Below are positions 1 to 8,325 of a stretch of DNA of 24,254 nt, one piece after another (the first letter of the stretch is position 1; each line of letters begins with the position of its first letter). The translations under genes and the position numbers were made by a program. The notes under the pieces were generated by a model that was not told the DNA's origin, made no database searches, and saw nothing but the letters and a program-made list of their open reading frames with translations. This DNA comes from CAXXOZ01 sp963676435. GTDB lineage: Bacteria; Bacillota; Clostridia; Lachnospirales; Lachnospiraceae. Where the stretch lies: contig CAXXOZ010000014.1 of assembly GCA_963676435.2 (NCBI GenBank), positions 1 through 24,254 on the forward strand, written 5' to 3'.

Positions 1-2
1 TT

Positions 3-77
3 ATTCCTGCATTTGTATGTTGTATATTGGCAAGTATAAATTTGTGCATATATAGAGTGAGAAAATATAAAAAATAA
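3..77 (+). CDS. C-terminal end of an upstream gene, possible membrane protein (partial)
   Basis: One plus-strand frame is open from the window edge to a TAA at 75-77 and encodes 24 residues: a hydrophobic stretch (Ile, Ala, Phe, Val, Cys, Leu) followed by a basic tail rich in Arg, Lys and Tyr. This resembles the last transmembrane helix and cytoplasmic tail of an integral membrane protein. The other two plus frames stop earlier. A hairpin terminator follows 15 bases after the stop, which suits the end of a real gene. Nothing identifies the family, and the stretch is too short to prove it is coding. Confidence 0.35.
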   Translation: MPAFVCCILASINLCIYRVRKYKK

Positions 78-92
78 CTCGATTAATATATT

Positions 93-116
93 AAAGCCTG
101 CTTTGTGCAGGCTTTT
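93..116. terminator. Hairpin terminator, probably bidirectional
   Basis: AAAGCCTGC (93-101) and GCAGGCTTT (107-115) form a perfect 9-bp stem around a 5-base loop. The plus-strand side runs into TTTT and a T-rich stretch, and the minus-strand side reads into an AT-rich stretch. It sits between a gene end at 77 on the plus strand and the ktrA stop at 123 on the minus strand, as expected for a terminator serving two converging genes. Confidence 0.65.
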
Positions 117-122
117 GATAGT

Positions 123-773
123 TTATTTTTTGTTTTTTAGTTTAGCAACACATGAATTCTTTCCTATTATAATTATGTGATCATTTACTTTAAATACATA
201 TTCTGATCCAGGAGAAGGATTTAACTCTTCGTTATGTTTTGTAGCAATAATAGTAACTTCATATTTTACCCTGATATTAAGTTCCCCAATACTTTTACCT
301 ACCCAATCATCTAAAACAGGTATTTCATATATAGCAAATTCATTTGAAACTTTTATGTAATCAAAAATATTATTTTCGCTAAACCTGATAGCTCTGTTTT
401 CAGCAATATCTTTTTCAGGATACATTACTTCATCAGCTCCATTTCTTAATAGAAATTTTGCCTGAATATCTTTTTTGGCTTTAGAAACTACATATTTTGC
501 ACCAAGCTCTTTTACAAGAGAAGTTATTTCTAAAGAAGCCTGAAAATTTTCACCGACAGTTACAAAGCAAATATCAAAATTATTCAAACCTAGAGATTTT
601 AATACCTCTTTGTTTGTACAGTCACCAATTTGTGCATCAGGAAATCTTGCAGAAATCCCTTCAATTAACTCAGCATTAGAGTCAATAATCATTACTTCAT
701 TTCCTAGTTTTTGTAAATTATCAGCCAAATGTGTACCTAAAGTGCCCATTCCGATTACTAGCATAGATTTCAT
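123..773 (-). CDS. ktrA: KtrA/TrkA-type potassium channel regulatory subunit
   Basis: This is the cytoplasmic regulatory (RCK) subunit of a Ktr/Trk potassium uptake system. It forms a ring under the membrane subunit KtrB and gates it in response to bound nucleotide. The 216 residues have the usual two-part build: an N-terminal Rossmann domain with GxGxxG at residues 8-13 and an acidic residue (D31) at the end of strand 2, then an RCK_C domain from about residue 140. The length is typical of KtrA. The ATG is preceded by an AAGGA-type site. The gene lies 15 bases downstream of ktrB on the same strand, so the two are almost certainly co-transcribed. RCK_C domains of Firmicute KtrA proteins bind cyclic di-AMP; whether this one does cannot be judged by eye. 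TrkA is the alternative name; pairing with a KtrB-sized partner favours Ktr. Confidence 0.92.
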   Translation of the reverse strand: MKSMLVIGMGTLGTHLADNLQKLGNEVMIIDSNAELIEGISARFPDAQIGDCTNKEVLKSLGLNNFDICFVTVGENFQASLEITSLVKELGAKYVVSKAKKDIQAKFLLRNGADEVMYPEKDIAENRAIRFSENNIFDYIKVSNEFAIYEIPVLDDWVGKSIGELNIRVKYEVTIIATKHNEELNPSPGSEYVFKVNDHIIIIGKNSCVAKLKNKK

Positions 774-788
774 AATATGTCCTTCTTT

Positions 789-2132
789 CTAACCAATTAA
801 TAATTTTTCTGTTGGACGGTCAATTGGAACATGAACCCTTTTTTCAGCAAGCACCAGAGCAAGTGTAAGTCCTCCAACTCGTCCACCAAACATTAAGAAA
901 ATTATTATTATTTTTGATAATATATTTAAATCAGGAGTTATACCCGAACTTAATCCAACAGTACCAGAAGCAGAAATAACTTCAAAAACAACATCCTTCA
1001 TTGAGAATGGTTGTATTGCGCAAATAATCATCGTAGCAACAAGTATTGCACAAATGTAAATAGTAAAGATTGCAGAAGCCTGTTTTACTATATTTTCATC
1101 AAGTCTCTTTCTAAAAAGATTTATACTAGGCGTATGTCTTGAAGAGGAAATAACACCAAAAACTAAAACAACAAATGTTGTAGTCTTTATACCACCAGCT
1201 GTTGAGCCAGGACTACCGCCTATAAACATTAAAATTCTGGTTAGTATATTTCCACTTTCAGATAATGTATTTAAATCAGCTGTATTAAAGCCAGCAGTTC
1301 TTGTTGTGATAGACTGAAAAAAAGACATTGTGACTTTGTTTCCGAGAGTTTGATTTGCAAATGCTGAATTGTATTCAAAAATGAAAAACAATATAGCACC
1401 AGAAAGTATTAAAAATAAAGTCGCACTTAAAACGATTTTTGAGTGTAACATATATTTTTTAAAGTTGAATCTGCTTTTTATAATATCATTCCAAACTATA
1501 AAGCCGATTCCACCTATAACAATTAATAACATTAAAACAATATTTACTAAAATATCGTCACTAAAAGCGGTCAGGGAAGAGAATTCACGGTATTTTCCCA
1601 TTATATCAAATCCTGCATTACAAAAAGCCGATACTGAGTGGAAAATAGCATTATATATACCTTCTAAGAACCCCATCTTAGGGCAGAATCTAAAAGCTAG
1701 AATTATAGCACCTATGCCTTCCATAAGAAAGGTTCCAAGTGTTATTCTTCTTATTAATCTTACAACTCCTGAGAGTGTTAAAGTTCCTGCAGATTGTGAA
1801 AGTAAAATTCTTTCATGTAAGCTGATATTTCTTTTTAATACCATAGAAAATAGAGTTACTATGGTCATAAATCCTATCCCACCAATTTGAATCATACCGA
1901 GAATAACAATTTGCCCAAATAAAGACCAGTGCTGGAATGTGTCAAAAACTACAAGACCAGTAACAGCAGTAGCACTAGTTGCAGTGAATAAAGTATCTAT
2001 AAAAGGAGTGATATGGCCATCTCTAGCAGCAAATGGAAGAGAAAGTAATATAGTTCCTAATAAGATTACACCGATAAAACCTAGAGCTATTATCCTGGTA
2101 TAAGTAATCCAGGATTTGATTTTTTCTAACAT
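789..2132 (-). CDS. ktrB: KtrB/TrkH-family potassium uptake membrane subunit
   Basis: This is the integral membrane, ion-conducting subunit of the Ktr system. The protein is hydrophobic throughout and shows the four pore-loop repeats of the SKT superfamily, each with its selectivity-filter glycine: SATAVTGL, SAFCNAGF, TRTAGFNT and SASGTVGLSSG. I place the start at the ATG at 2132 (447 residues), because AGGAG lies 7 bases before it. The frame stays open upstream to a TTG at 2192, but that would add 20 residues with no comparable ribosome site. The gene is divergent from uppP and followed 15 bases later by ktrA. KtrAB systems take up K+, often coupled to Na+; ion coupling cannot be read from the sequence. 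Confidence 0.93.
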   Translation of the reverse strand: MLEKIKSWITYTRIIALGFIGVILLGTILLSLPFAARDGHITPFIDTLFTATSATAVTGLVVFDTFQHWSLFGQIVILGMIQIGGIGFMTIVTLFSMVLKRNISLHERILLSQSAGTLTLSGVVRLIRRITLGTFLMEGIGAIILAFRFCPKMGFLEGIYNAIFHSVSAFCNAGFDIMGKYREFSSLTAFSDDILVNIVLMLLIVIGGIGFIVWNDIIKSRFNFKKYMLHSKIVLSATLFLILSGAILFFIFEYNSAFANQTLGNKVTMSFFQSITTRTAGFNTADLNTLSESGNILTRILMFIGGSPGSTAGGIKTTTFVVLVFGVISSSRHTPSINLFRKRLDENIVKQASAIFTIYICAILVATMIICAIQPFSMKDVVFEVISASGTVGLSSGITPDLNILSKIIIIFLMFGGRVGGLTLALVLAEKRVHVPIDRPTEKLLIG

Positions 2133-2139
2133 TAGTTTT

Positions 2140-2144
2140 CTCCT
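2140..2144 (-). promoter_or_regulatory. Ribosome binding site that decides the ktrB start
   Basis: AGGAG on the minus strand (CTCCT on the plus strand) lies 7 bases before the ATG at 2132. It favours this start over the upstream in-frame TTG at 2192. Confidence 0.75.
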
Positions 2145-2203
2145 GTAAGCAAGTATTTCTATTAATATTAGCATAAATAAAAAAAAACGCAATACATTAT
2201 TCC

Positions 2204-2232
2204 TTGCCTTAAAATAATTTTAATAGTAAAAT
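2204..2232 (+). promoter_or_regulatory. Sigma-A-type promoter for uppP and the long operon
   Basis: TTGCCT (2204-2209) and TAAAAT (2227-2232) are separated by exactly 17 bases, and the predicted transcript start is near 2239. This leaves a short leader with AAGGAGG immediately before the uppP ATG. It is the only clear plus-strand promoter I found between the divergent ktrB gene and pilZ, so it may drive the whole run. Internal promoters were not searched exhaustively. Confidence 0.6.
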
Positions 2233-2245
2233 GGTAATGTATGAA
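2217..2245 (-). promoter_or_regulatory. Possible ktrB promoter overlapping the uppP promoter
   Basis: On the minus strand TTCATA (2245-2240) and TAAAAT (2222-2217) are 17 bases apart, giving a start near 2210, about 80 bases before the ktrB ATG. The -35 match is modest and the region is AT-rich, so chance is a real alternative. Confidence 0.35.
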
Positions 2246-2259
2246 AAAAGGAGGCATTT

Positions 2260-3132
2260 ATGAATATTTTCGAGACTATTTTTTTAGGTTTTATACAGGG
2301 GGTTGCAGAGTTTCTGCCTATTAGTTCTTCAGGTCATTTAGCAATTTTGAAAAACGTATTTGGATTAAGTGAAATAGGGTTAGTTTATGATGTGCTATTG
2401 CATTTAGGAACTTTATTAGCTGTTTTTGTTGCTTTTTGGAAAGACATAAAGAAACTTATATTTAATGGAGTAATGTTAATTATAGAAGTTATTATAAATG
2501 TAGTTTATTTCTTTATAAATATTTTTTCAAAAAATAAAAAGATCTATAAAAAAATTCTATCAACTCAATATAGAAGATTTGTATTATTAGTGATAGTTTC
2601 TACTATACCCACAGGTATAATAGGCTATCTGATTTCGGATATGGTTGAGTCAGCAGCAACAGGTCTATTAATCCCAGGAATAAGCTTGCTTGTAACTGGA
2701 GTATTATTGTTGCTTTCGGATATTATTCCAGATGGATACAAAAAAGCTGATAATGCAACCTGGTTGAATGCATTAATAATTGGTATTGTTCAAGGTTTAG
2801 CTACTATACCTGGAATATCCAGATCAGGATCCACTGTTACAACAGCATTATTTTGCAAATTTGATAGAAGATTTGCAGTAAAATATTCTTTTATTATGTC
2901 CATACCTGCGATTTTAGGAGCTGCATTACTTCAGCTTAAAGATATTGGAAGTTCTCAGATGAGCTCAACGCCATGGGGGATTTATCTTATAGGTGTTCTT
3001 GTTGCAGCAGTAGTAGGATATATTTGTATTAAAACAATGCTGGTTTTAATTAGAAAGAAAAAATTTAAATACTTTGCTATATATTGTTTTGTCGTCGGCA
3101 CCATTGCAATAATAGGAAATTTTATAAAATAG
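2260..3132 (+). CDS. uppP: Undecaprenyl-diphosphatase UppP (BacA family)
   Basis: This membrane enzyme removes one phosphate from undecaprenyl diphosphate, regenerating the lipid carrier used for peptidoglycan and other wall polymers; overproduction in other bacteria gives bacitracin resistance. Both signature motifs are present: the first motif at residues 13-26 (Q13xxxE17, then LPISSSGH) and PGISRSG at 184-190, containing the catalytic-region arginine R188. The rest is a series of hydrophobic segments. At 290 residues it is slightly longer than common homologues, with the extra length in the loop around residues 85-105, rich in Lys and aromatic residues. AAGGAGG precedes the ATG. It is the first gene of the long plus-strand run, 26 bases before spoIIIE. 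Confidence 0.96.
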   Translation: MNIFETIFLGFIQGVAEFLPISSSGHLAILKNVFGLSEIGLVYDVLLHLGTLLAVFVAFWKDIKKLIFNGVMLIIEVIINVVYFFINIFSKNKKIYKKILSTQYRRFVLLVIVSTIPTGIIGYLISDMVESAATGLLIPGISLLVTGVLLLLSDIIPDGYKKADNATWLNALIIGIVQGLATIPGISRSGSTVTTALFCKFDRRFAVKYSFIMSIPAILGAALLQLKDIGSSQMSSTPWGIYLIGVLVAAVVGYICIKTMLVLIRKKKFKYFAIYCFVVGTIAIIGNFIK

Positions 3133-3158
3133 TATTATTTATTCGGGAGGCTTAACTA

Positions 3159-5531
3159 GTGGCACAGTCTAAAAAGAGGACAAAGAGGAAAACAAATTCA
3201 AGAAAAAAAACTCAAAAGAATTCCCTTATAAGAAGTGAAATCAAACTCATTGTTGCACTTGCTTTAGGAATTTTACTTGAATTAAGTGTATTTGGTATAA
3301 TTGGAAAAGTTGGAAATGCAGTTGCATATTTTATGTTTGGTATGTTTGGACTTATATCATATGTATTGCCAATACTGATTTTTTTAGGAGTTGCTTTTTT
3401 GATTTCAAATTCACAAAACAGAAAATCGATTTCAAAATTTATTTCTGCAGTTATTTTAATTTTAGCTTTTATTTCATTATTACAATTAGTTAGTCACCCA
3501 TTTGATGAAAATATGTTGATTTCTAGTTATTATACAGACTCTGGGGATAATAGATATGCAGGAGGACTTATTGGAGGGTTGATTTCCAAAGGTTTAGCTT
3601 CATTAATAGGAATAGTCGGCGCATATATTGTTGATATTGTATTAATAATAATTATGATCGTTATAATAACTGAAAAATCTTTTATAAATGGTGTTAAAAA
3701 AGGTAGTAACAAGGTATATGAGGCAGCAAAAGATAACACTGAAAAGTTTAAAGAAGAAAAAAAAGAAAGACAGATTCAGGAAAAGAAAGCTAGAAGAACT
3801 GAAAGGAAAATTAAAGGTGTTCCTACTAATATCGAATTAAAAGATATGAATCTTACAAATGATGATATAACAGAAATAGACAGTGAAAGTTTAAACAACA
3901 AAGTTTTTAGAGGACCAGTAGATATTGCGGAAATAACTCCTCAGGAAGATTATATTGAAGAGGAAATTATTCCTAAACAAAAAACAAAGTATCAAGCTAA
4001 AAGTACTAGAATAGAACCAGAGGAAATAGAAGAAGCAATAGTGAAAATAGAGCATAATAATATTGATGAAAGTAACTATAATTATCCTCCGAAATCTTTT
4101 TTAGCAAACCCTAAAAACAAAAGAACAGGCGGTTCAACTGGTGGTTTAAACGAAACAGCTAGAAAATTACAACAAACATTACATAATTTTGGAGTAAAAG
4201 TTACGATAACTGATGTAAGTCAGGGACCTTCTGTAACAAGATATGAGTTACAACCAGAAATGGGCACAAAAGTAAGCAGAATAACATCCTTAGCAGATGA
4301 TATAAAGCTTAATCTAGCAGCTTCAGATATAAGGATTGAAGCGCCAATTCCAGGAAAGGCTGCTGTAGGAATCGAGGTACCAAATGATGGTAGGGAACCT
4401 GTTCTTTTAAAGGAATTATTAGAAAATCCAGAGATGAAAAATCATCCTTCAAAGATTTCATTTGCAGCAGGAAAAGATATAAGTGGTAAAGTTGTGATCG
4501 CTGACATAGCAAAAATGCCACATATGCTTGTTGCAGGGACAACAGGTTCAGGTAAATCAGTATTTTTAAATTCTATAATAATGACTATATTATATAGGGC
4601 AAAGCCGTCAGAAGTAAAATTGATAATTATTGATCCAAAGGTAGTAGAATTTGCTATTTATAATGGGATTCCACATCTTTTACAACCAGTTATGACGGAT
4701 CCAAGAAGTGCTGCAGCAACACTAAGTTGGGCAGTAGCAGAGATGTCTAGAAGATATCAAATACTGGCAGAAAATAATGTAAGAGATTTTAAAAGCTATA
4801 ATGATAAAGTCGACCTTATGAAAGGTGATGACATTCCAGAAAAAATACCTCAAATTATTATTGTTATAGATGAGCTTGCGGATTTAATGATGGTAGCAGC
4901 AAAAGCAGTTGAAGATTCAATATGTAGACTAGCCCAGTTAGCAAGAGCAGCAGGTATACATTTAATTGTAGCAACCCAAAGACCTTCTGTAGATGTTGTT
5001 ACAGGACTTATTAAAGCAAATGTTCCTTCAAGAGTTGCTTTGATGGTTTCTTCAGGAACTGATTCTAGAACGATTATAGATATGAACGGAGCTGAAAAAC
5101 TTCTTGGAGATGGAGATATGCTTTTTGCACCTTCGGGATATGTTAAACCTGTAAGAGTTCAAGGAGCTTATGTTTCTGAAAATGAAGTTTCAAAAGTCGT
5201 TAAATTTTTAAAGGATAAGTATGATGAAGCTGGGTACGATGAATCAATTACACAGCACATTTCACAAGGGGCAAGTGAGCCAGAAGAAAAAAATACAAAA
5301 ACTATGTCTGGAGGAAGAGATATATTATTTGAAGAGGCAGCATTTTTTTGTATTGAAAAAGAAAAAGCTTCAGCTAGTATGCTTCAAAGAAGGTTTAATA
5401 TTGGATTTAACCGAGCAGCTCGTATAATTGATCAGTTGAGTGAAGTAGGAGTAGTAGGTGGAGATGAAGGTTCAAAACCACGAAAAATTATTATGAATGC
5501 TGAAGAGTTTCAAATTTTTATAAATGAGTAA
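3159..5531 (+). CDS. spoIIIE: FtsK/SpoIIIE-family DNA translocase
   Basis: This is a membrane-anchored ATPase motor that pumps chromosomal DNA through the division or sporulation septum. Order: a basic N-terminus (about residues 1-25), four hydrophobic segments to about residue 170, a charged linker, then the RecA-like motor with Walker A GTTGSGKS at 460-467 and Walker B IIIVIDELADLM at 566-577 (D571, E572). The last 65 or so residues are the winged-helix gamma domain that reads DNA polarity sequences. The total of 790 residues is close to SpoIIIE of Bacillus and shorter than proteobacterial FtsK. The start is GTG, preceded by GGGAGG at 8 bases. Sequence alone cannot separate a vegetative FtsK role from a SpoIIIE role; I use the symbol by size and lineage. 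Confidence 0.93.
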   Translation: MAQSKKRTKRKTNSRKKTQKNSLIRSEIKLIVALALGILLELSVFGIIGKVGNAVAYFMFGMFGLISYVLPILIFLGVAFLISNSQNRKSISKFISAVILILAFISLLQLVSHPFDENMLISSYYTDSGDNRYAGGLIGGLISKGLASLIGIVGAYIVDIVLIIIMIVIITEKSFINGVKKGSNKVYEAAKDNTEKFKEEKKERQIQEKKARRTERKIKGVPTNIELKDMNLTNDDITEIDSESLNNKVFRGPVDIAEITPQEDYIEEEIIPKQKTKYQAKSTRIEPEEIEEAIVKIEHNNIDESNYNYPPKSFLANPKNKRTGGSTGGLNETARKLQQTLHNFGVKVTITDVSQGPSVTRYELQPEMGTKVSRITSLADDIKLNLAASDIRIEAPIPGKAAVGIEVPNDGREPVLLKELLENPEMKNHPSKISFAAGKDISGKVVIADIAKMPHMLVAGTTGSGKSVFLNSIIMTILYRAKPSEVKLIIIDPKVVEFAIYNGIPHLLQPVMTDPRSAAATLSWAVAEMSRRYQILAENNVRDFKSYNDKVDLMKGDDIPEKIPQIIIVIDELADLMMVAAKAVEDSICRLAQLARAAGIHLIVATQRPSVDVVTGLIKANVPSRVALMVSSGTDSRTIIDMNGAEKLLGDGDMLFAPSGYVKPVRVQGAYVSENEVSKVVKFLKDKYDEAGYDESITQHISQGASEPEEKNTKTMSGGRDILFEEAAFFCIEKEKASASMLQRRFNIGFNRAARIIDQLSEVGVVGGDEGSKPRKIIMNAEEFQIFINE

Positions 5532-5536
5532 TGAAA

Positions 5537-5564
5537 ATGTCTGCCAGTTTATTCTGGCGGACAT
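5537..5564 (+). other. Intergenic hairpin between spoIIIE and priA
   Basis: ATGTCTGCCAG (5537-5547) pairs with CTGGCGGACAT (5554-5564) around a 6-base loop: 11 pairs including one U-G. The stem begins 6 bases after the spoIIIE stop and no T-run follows, so it is not a standard intrinsic terminator. It could protect the upstream mRNA end, act as a weak attenuator, or mark a processing site between the two genes. Confidence 0.6.
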
Positions 5565-5588
5565 ACTTAATATAAAGGAGTAACAATT

Positions 5589-7829
5589 TTGTCTTTATTA
5601 TTTGCAAATGTAATAGTGGATATTTCACATGAAAAACTAGATCGAACATTTCAATACATAATACCAGAAGAACTGATAAAAGAAATTTCTCCTGGTATTT
5701 TAGTAAATATTCCATTTGGAAAAGGTAACAGACTAATTAATGGATATGTAATTGAAGTTACTGAAAATCCAGAGTTTGATATAGATAAAATGAAGTATAT
5801 AGATGGAATAGACAAAGAAAGTCTTCCTATTGAATCTCAGTTAATTAGATTAGCTGCTTGGATAAAAGAAAATTATGGTTCAACAATGAATAAAGCATTA
5901 AAAACTGTAATACCAGTAAAGCAAAAAATAAACCCTCAAAATAAAAAGTGGGTTAGATTAAATGTGAACAGGGATGAAGCTTATAAATTCATAGAAAAAT
6001 ATAAAGATTCAAAAAAATACTATTCAAGATATATGTTATTAAAGGAATTATTAATTGAGAATGAAATTGAAATTAGTATAGTAATTAATAATTTAAATGT
6101 TTCTAGAGCAGTTATTAAAGCAATGGCGGAAAAGGGAATTATAGAAATTTCAACTGAATATTTTTTAAGGAATCCTATAAAAAATAGTAGAATAGAAAAT
6201 AATAATATTATTCTCACTGAAACACAAAAAAGTATAGTGGATTCTATTTCTAGAGACATTAGTAATGGAATTAGAACTCCTAGTTTGATATTCGGAGTTA
6301 CAGGTAGTGGAAAAACAGAAATTTATATAGAGCTAATTAAAAAATGTTTAAGTGATGGTAAACAGGCGATTGTTCTTATTCCAGAGATTGCATTGGTTTT
6401 CCAAAATGTAAAAAGGTTTTATAGAGTTTTTGGAAACAGAGTTTCTGTTATTAACTCGAAAATGAGTGTAGGAGAAAGACATGATCAGTTTGAGAGAGCG
6501 AAAAAGGGAGATGTTGATATTATTATAGGGCCTCGTTCAGCTTTATTTACTCCCTTTAAAAATTTAGGTTTAATTGTTATTGATGAAGAACAGGAAGGCT
6601 CTTATAAAAGCGAAAATATACCTAAATATCATGCTAGGGAAACTGCCATTAAGCGAGCACAAATTGCTGATGCAAATGTTATATTAGGCTCAGCAACACC
6701 ATCAGTAGAATCATATTACAAAACAAAAACAGATGAGTATAAAATATACTATCTTAAAACAAGAATTGGAGAAAGTGAACTGCCTAAAATTCATCTTATT
6801 GATTTAAGAGAAGAGCTTTTAAAAGGAAATAAGAGTATTTTTAGCGAAAAACTAGATGAATTGATTATTGATCGACTTAAAAGAAAAGAACAGATAATGT
6901 TGTTTATAAATAGAAGAGGTTTTTCAGGTTTTATGTCATGCAGATCATGTGGCCACGGAATGAAATGCCCGCACTGTGATGTGGGTTTAACATTACACAA
7001 CAATGGAAAATTAATGTGCCACTATTGTGGATTTAAAACAGATATTCCCAAGTTGTGTCCTACATGTTCTTCAAAACATATTGCAGCTTTTGGGATTGGA
7101 ACACAAAAAATTGAAACTTTTGTAAAAGAAAAGTATCCTGATGCCAATGTTTTGAGAATGGATATGGATACAACCTCGAAAAAAGATGATTATGAGAAAA
7201 TTCTTACAAGATTTTCTAGTGGAGAAGCAGACATTTTGATTGGCACTCAGATGATAGTAAAAGGGCATGATTTCCCAAATGTTACTTTAGTAGGTATAAT
7301 AGCAGCAGACCTATCTTTATATGCATCAGACTACAAGGCTTCAGAAAGAACTTTTCAAATAATTACTCAGGCGGCTGGTAGGGCAGGCAGAGGTAAAAGA
7401 GCAGGAGAAGTGGTTGCTCAGACCTATAGCGTGGATAACTATAGTATACAGGCAGCCCTTAATCAGGACTATGATGAGTTTTTTAATCAAGAAATTGCAT
7501 ATAGAAAATTAATGGGTTATCCACCAATAGTAAGCATGGTGGCAATACTTTTTACTTCAAAAGATGAAAAGAATTTAAATATTGGTGTTGAAAAAATTTC
7601 AGATTTAATAGATAATAATGATTTAAATGGAATTATGAAAATTGGACCTTCAGATGGAGTTATATCAAAAATCAATGATGTTTATAGAAAAGTTATATAC
7701 TTAAAGCATCAGGATGTTGAAGAAATAATTGTAATGAAGGATATAATCGAAAGATTTAAAGAGAATAATAAAGAAGAATATAAAAACATTGGAATTCAAT
7801 TTGATTTTTCTCCAATGAGTAACTACTAA
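5589..7829 (+). CDS. priA: Primosomal protein PriA, replication restart helicase
   Basis: PriA recognises stalled or collapsed replication forks and reloads the replicative helicase. Order: N-terminal DNA-binding domain (residues 1 to about 110), winged-helix region, helicase core with Walker A GVTGSGKT at 236-243, and a DEEQ box at 332-335 in place of the usual DEEH. The zinc domain has eight cysteines at 451, 454, 460, 463, 477, 480, 490 and 493. Motif V is around 551-565 and motif VI QAAGRAGR at 594-601. The 746 residues are full length. The start is a TTG at 5589, with AAGGAG 8 bases before it, and the first residues match the conserved PriA beginning (SLLFANVIVD). The gene is followed 17 bases later by def, the standard Firmicute order. 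Confidence 0.96.
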   Translation: MSLLFANVIVDISHEKLDRTFQYIIPEELIKEISPGILVNIPFGKGNRLINGYVIEVTENPEFDIDKMKYIDGIDKESLPIESQLIRLAAWIKENYGSTMNKALKTVIPVKQKINPQNKKWVRLNVNRDEAYKFIEKYKDSKKYYSRYMLLKELLIENEIEISIVINNLNVSRAVIKAMAEKGIIEISTEYFLRNPIKNSRIENNNIILTETQKSIVDSISRDISNGIRTPSLIFGVTGSGKTEIYIELIKKCLSDGKQAIVLIPEIALVFQNVKRFYRVFGNRVSVINSKMSVGERHDQFERAKKGDVDIIIGPRSALFTPFKNLGLIVIDEEQEGSYKSENIPKYHARETAIKRAQIADANVILGSATPSVESYYKTKTDEYKIYYLKTRIGESELPKIHLIDLREELLKGNKSIFSEKLDELIIDRLKRKEQIMLFINRRGFSGFMSCRSCGHGMKCPHCDVGLTLHNNGKLMCHYCGFKTDIPKLCPTCSSKHIAAFGIGTQKIETFVKEKYPDANVLRMDMDTTSKKDDYEKILTRFSSGEADILIGTQMIVKGHDFPNVTLVGIIAADLSLYASDYKASERTFQIITQAAGRAGRGKRAGEVVAQTYSVDNYSIQAALNQDYDEFFNQEIAYRKLMGYPPIVSMVAILFTSKDEKNLNIGVEKISDLIDNNDLNGIMKIGPSDGVISKINDVYRKVIYLKHQDVEEIIVMKDIIERFKENNKEEYKNIGIQFDFSPMSNY

Positions 7830-7846
7830 GAAAAGGAGTATTTAAA

Positions 7847-8323
7847 ATGGCAACTAGAAATATAAGAGTCTTTGATGATGAAATATTAACAAAAAAATGC
7901 AAAACAGTAAAAGAAATTAATGAAAGAACTAAAGAATTAATAGACGATATGTTTGAAACTATGTATGAATCCTGTGGGGTTGGACTTGCAGCACCTCAGG
8001 TAGGAGTTTTGAAAAAAATTGTAACCATGGATATTGGTGAAGGTCCAATAGTACTAATTAATCCTGAAATACTTGAAACAAGTGGAGAGCAAACCGATAT
8101 GGAAGGCTGCTTAAGCTTCCCTGGAAAAATTGGCAAAGTTACAAGACCAAACTATGTAAAGGTAAAAGCATATGATATGGATATGAATGAAATAATTCTT
8201 GAAGGCGAAGAGTTATTTGCCAGAGCTGTTCTGCATGAATGTGATCATTTAGAAGGTGTAGTGTATATAGACAAAGTAGAAGGACCGCTAATGAATGTAT
8301 CAGATATTGAGGAAGAGGAATAA
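7847..8323 (+). CDS. def: Peptide deformylase
   Basis: This metalloenzyme removes the formyl group from the N-terminal Met of new proteins. All three family motifs are intact: GVGLAAPQVG (44-53), EGCLS (86-90, metal ligand C88) and HECDH (130-134, ligands H130 and H134, catalytic E131). Its 158 residues are a typical length, and it ends in an acidic Asp/Glu tail. AAAAGGAG lies before the ATG. The fmt gene starts 2 bases after its stop, pairing formylation and deformylation in one transcript. Confidence 0.97.
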   Translation: MATRNIRVFDDEILTKKCKTVKEINERTKELIDDMFETMYESCGVGLAAPQVGVLKKIVTMDIGEGPIVLINPEILETSGEQTDMEGCLSFPGKIGKVTRPNYVKVKAYDMDMNEIILEGEELFARAVLHECDHLEGVVYIDKVEGPLMNVSDIEEEE

Positions 8324-8325
8324 GA

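Noticed and set aside
1369..1890. Open frame of 173 codons on the plus strand, antisense to ktrB
   Set aside because: It lies wholly inside ktrB, which has clear pore-loop motifs, and its translation shows no recognisable domain.
2133..2192. Longer ktrB from a TTG at 2192
   Set aside because: AGGAG at correct spacing supports the ATG at 2132, and the extra 20 residues lack a comparable ribosome site.
2168..2197. Nine-residue leader peptide frame (ATG at 2197, minus strand) before ktrB
   Set aside because: The ribosome site spacing is too short (about 4 bases) and the peptide has no runs of a regulatory amino acid, so chance is sufficient.
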